From Candidatus Eiseniibacteriota bacterium (lineage in GTDB: Bacteria; Eisenbacteria; RBG-16-71-46), in contig JAHFBX010000108.1 in the NCBI GenBank assembly GCA_023249815.1, positions 1 through 8,622 on the forward strand: DNA of 8,622 bases, written 5' to 3'. Position numbers and translations under genes: made by a program. Position 1 is the first letter of the stretch. Each line of letters begins with the position of its first letter. Below are positions 6,966-8,622 of the stretch, piece by piece. The notes under the pieces were generated by a model. That model saw only the letters and a list, made by a program, of their open reading frames with translations. It was not told the origin of the DNA and ran no database searches.

Positions 6966-8215
6966 GTCGACGGCTCGTCCTCTACGAGGACCGTCACTGG
7001 CGTTCGCTCCGCCCACTCACCGACCTGCTTCCGGTGCCGGCGCTGGCGTTCGGCGCGTCGGACCTCGCCCGCCGCTGGCTGGCGGCGGCCCGCCTGCCTC
7101 TCGCGTCAGTCGAGGCGCGCCCCGGCGCGATGGCCGGCTGGCACCTGGCGCCCGCGCTCGATCCCACGCCCGCCACAGCGAACGACGAGGCCATCGTCGT
7201 GAACGCGGCCGCGCTGCCGGGCGCCTGGTACGAGAGCGCGCTCGAGTCGCGCGCGCCCGCACTGTGGCTCGCGGATGGGCGCATCGCCGGCGCCAGGCTC
7301 CCGCTCGCGTCGCTCCGCGGCGGTCTGGGCCGCAGCGAAGACTTCGAGACGGTGCTGCTCGGCCTGGCACTGCCGGCGCTTCCCGTGGATGCCGCATTCA
7401 TCACCTGGCCATGGGAGCTGATGGCGCGCAATGCCGACGCCATCGCGGTGGACCTCGCGCGCATGGATTCGGGAGCGAAGGGCGCCGTCCACCGGTTCGC
7501 ATGTCTCGAGTCGCCCGACCGGATCCGCATCGAGGAGGGGGCGACCGTCGGGCCGTTCGCGGTGCTCGACGCCGCGGCGGGCCCGATCCTCGTCGCACGG
7601 GGCGCGCGCATCGACGCTCACACCGTCGTGCGCGGGCCCTGCGTCGTCGGTCCCGGCACACAGCTCCTGGCGGGCGCGATCTCCGGTTCGACGTTCGGAC
7701 CCGAGTGCCGCGTGGCGGGCGAGGTGGAATCGAGCGTGTGGCAGGGGTACGCCAACAAGCGCCATCACGGCTTCGTGGGCCACAGCGTGATCGGGGAGTG
7801 GGTGAACCTGGGAGCGCTCACGACCACGAGCGACTTGAAGAACAACTACGGGAACGTGCGCGTGTGGGTCGACGGCCATGAGGTGGATTCGGGCGCGCCC
7901 AAGGTGGGCGCGTTCGTGGGCGCACACGTGAAGACCGGGATCGGCTCGTTGCTGCCCACTGGCGCGAGCGTGGGCACGGGCGCCAACCTGTTCGGCGGCG
8001 GCCGGTTCGCGCCGAAGCAGGCCGCCTCGTTCGCGTGGTGGGACGGCGAGCGGTTCCTCGAACACGAGCTCGACCGCTGTGTCGCCACGGCGCGCGTGGC
8101 GATGGGCCGGCGCGACCGCGTGCTCACACCCGCGGCAGAGGCGGCGCTGCGGGCGCTGCACGGGGCCACGGCGGGGGAGCGGCGCGCGGCGGGATCCTCC
8201 AGCGCACACGCCTGA
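6962..8215 (+). CDS. GlmU-like sugar nucleotidyltransferase / acyltransferase
   Basis: This encodes 417 aa and resembles the alternative GlmU-type proteins found mainly in the FCB group (TIGR03991-like). The N-terminal GlmU_N/NTP_transf_4-type domain starts LVLYEDRHWRSLRPLT and contains FITWPWELMARNADAI, the family's hinge segment. A left-handed beta-helix of hexapeptide repeats follows from about residue 190 (IEEGATVGPFAVLD, ILVARGARIDAHTVV, GPCVVGPGTQLLAGAI). It ends in the highly conserved KRHHGFVGHSVIGEWVNLGA and SDLKNNYG (290-297), then VGAFVGAHVKTGIGSLLPTG and NLFGGGRFAPKQAASFAW. Known relatives are proposed to make UDP-GlcNAc from glucosamine 1-phosphate by acetylation and uridylylation. 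That would supply cell-wall and polysaccharide precursors. The usual TRP signature near the N-terminus reads LLP here (residues 22-24), so nucleotidyltransferase activity is less certain than the acyltransferase fold. The ATGA overlap couples it to the lipoprotein gene. It could instead act on another sugar phosphate specific to this locus. Confidence 0.87.
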   Translation: MSRRLVLYEDRHWRSLRPLTDLLPVPALAFGASDLARRWLAAARLPLASVEARPGAMAGWHLAPALDPTPATANDEAIVVNAAALPGAWYESALESRAPALWLADGRIAGARLPLASLRGGLGRSEDFETVLLGLALPALPVDAAFITWPWELMARNADAIAVDLARMDSGAKGAVHRFACLESPDRIRIEEGATVGPFAVLDAAAGPILVARGARIDAHTVVRGPCVVGPGTQLLAGAISGSTFGPECRVAGEVESSVWQGYANKRHHGFVGHSVIGEWVNLGALTTTSDLKNNYGNVRVWVDGHEVDSGAPKVGAFVGAHVKTGIGSLLPTGASVGTGANLFGGGRFAPKQAASFAWWDGERFLEHELDRCVATARVAMGRRDRVLTPAAEAALRALHGATAGERRAAGSSSAHA

Positions 8216-8373
8216 CCGCGGCTCGGCGCGCCTGACGCCGCGCGCTGGGCAGCGGGAATGGCCGACGCAGTGGGGGTGGATCGCGGCGCGGAACGGCGCG
8301 AGCGCAGAACCCGGAGTCGCGGCGCTTCACCACCGATGGGCAAGGTCGCCGAGGTCGGCTCCGCGTGAACCGC
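8216..8373 (+). other. Non-coding gap between convergent genes
   Basis: These 158 nt lie between the stop of the GlmU-like gene and the stop of the - strand gene. I see no supported coding frame. GCGCGC at 8226-8231 could pair with GCGCGC at 8240-8245 over an 8-nt loop, but no T-run follows on either strand, so a Rho-independent terminator is not supported. The sequence is otherwise GC-rich and without clear repeats. Confidence 0.6.
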
Positions 8374-8622
8374 TTACCTGATTACGACCCCGCGAGCATG
8401 TCGGGTTCGTCCGGCCTGGCGAAGCCTCACCGTGTAGACGCCCGGCGCGAGACGGTCCGCGCCTTCCAGCCTAATCACATGGCGACCGGCACCCAGCCCC
8501 TGCACCTCGCGATGCAGCATTCGCCTCCCGGCCACGTCGAGCACGTCGATCGTCGCAGGAGAGTCGTCAGCCAGCGTGAATGCCACGGCCGGCGAACCGA
8601 CTGCCGGATTCGGCCCGAAGCC
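8374..8622 (-). CDS. C-terminus of an exported protein with FlgD-like/sorting-type domain (5'-truncated)
   Basis: The frame is open to the right edge of the window, so only the last 82 residues are visible and the start lies outside. GTG at 8586 is an internal codon. Reading from the edge, the protein shows GFGPNPAVGSPAVAFTLADD, then IDVLDVAGRRM, REVQGLGAGRHVIRL and LAPGVYTVRLRQAGRTRHARGVVIR before the TAA. A PNP start, a central DVxGR and a final GxYxxRL-type strand are hallmarks of the FlgD-type Ig-like or T9SS type A-like C-terminal domains found on many secreted proteins of FCB-group bacteria. In such proteins the domain lies at the extreme C-terminus and serves secretion or surface attachment. 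The function of the missing N-terminal part cannot be judged. The gene is convergent with the polysaccharide cluster and probably unrelated to it. Confidence 0.8.
   Translation of the reverse strand, partial: GFGPNPAVGSPAVAFTLADDSPATIDVLDVAGRRMLHREVQGLGAGRHVIRLEGADRLAPGVYTVRLRQAGRTRHARGVVIR

Noticed and set aside
5877..7016. Open frame of 379 codons on the - strand across the manC/lipoprotein region
   Set aside because: It is Arg/Gly-rich, lacks motifs, and crosses the ATGA junctions of three well-supported + strand genes.
8226..8245. GCGCGC hairpin after the last operon gene as a Rho-independent terminator
   Set aside because: The stem is only 6 bp of alternating GC, common by chance in this sequence, and no T-tract follows on either strand.
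8342..8361. GCCGA/TCGGC inverted repeat as an operator or terminator
   Set aside because: The arms are 5 nt with a 2-nt gap, too short to be meaningful in GC-rich DNA, and there is no nearby promoter or T-run.

Overview
The window is a compact, very GC-rich stretch of a surface-polysaccharide biosynthesis locus. Third codon positions are almost all G or C, so every real gene casts long shadow frames. Seven complete genes and one 5'-truncated gene run on the + strand. One gene enters from the right edge on the - strand. I saw no tRNA, rRNA, CRISPR array, insertion sequence or phage-like gene. The likely source is a GC-rich member of the FCB (Fibrobacteres-Chlorobi-Bacteroidetes) side of the tree, such as an Eisenbacteria- or Gemmatimonadota-like lineage. 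This is inference from two signs: a GlmU-like protein of the alternative FCB type, and a FlgD/secretion-sorting-type C-terminal domain (a PNP start followed by a DVAGR motif) at the right edge.

Block 1 (1-5078) holds five consecutive glycosyltransferases. They are a truncated WbuB-like GT4, a classical GT4, a GT2 with C-terminal membrane helices, a divergent GT4 of the Glyco_trans_1_4 type, and another classical GT4 that begins with MIGQKGIPATYGG. Each start codon overlaps the previous stop (22, 4, 4 and 1 nt), so the five are almost certainly one translationally coupled unit that assembles a multi-sugar repeat or an oligosaccharide on a lipid carrier.

Block 2 (5131-8215) follows a 52-nt gap that may hold a weak promoter. 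It contains a mannose-1-phosphate guanylyltransferase (GDP-mannose supply), a proline/alanine/threonine-rich lipoprotein ending in a SPOR peptidoglycan-binding domain, and a GlmU-like sugar nucleotidyltransferase/acyltransferase (probable UDP-sugar supply). These three are joined by ATGA overlaps. Together the blocks provide sugar-nucleotide donors, the enzymes that use them, and one envelope protein.

Right edge (8216-8622): about 158 nt of non-coding sequence without a convincing terminator separates the operon from the convergent 3' end of an exported protein with a C-terminal sorting-type domain.

Nothing here demands a wholly new system. The points most worth a second look are the coupling of a SPOR lipoprotein to two sugar-nucleotide enzymes, the missing catalytic-type glutamate in the fourth glycosyltransferase, and the altered N-terminal signature of the GlmU-like protein.
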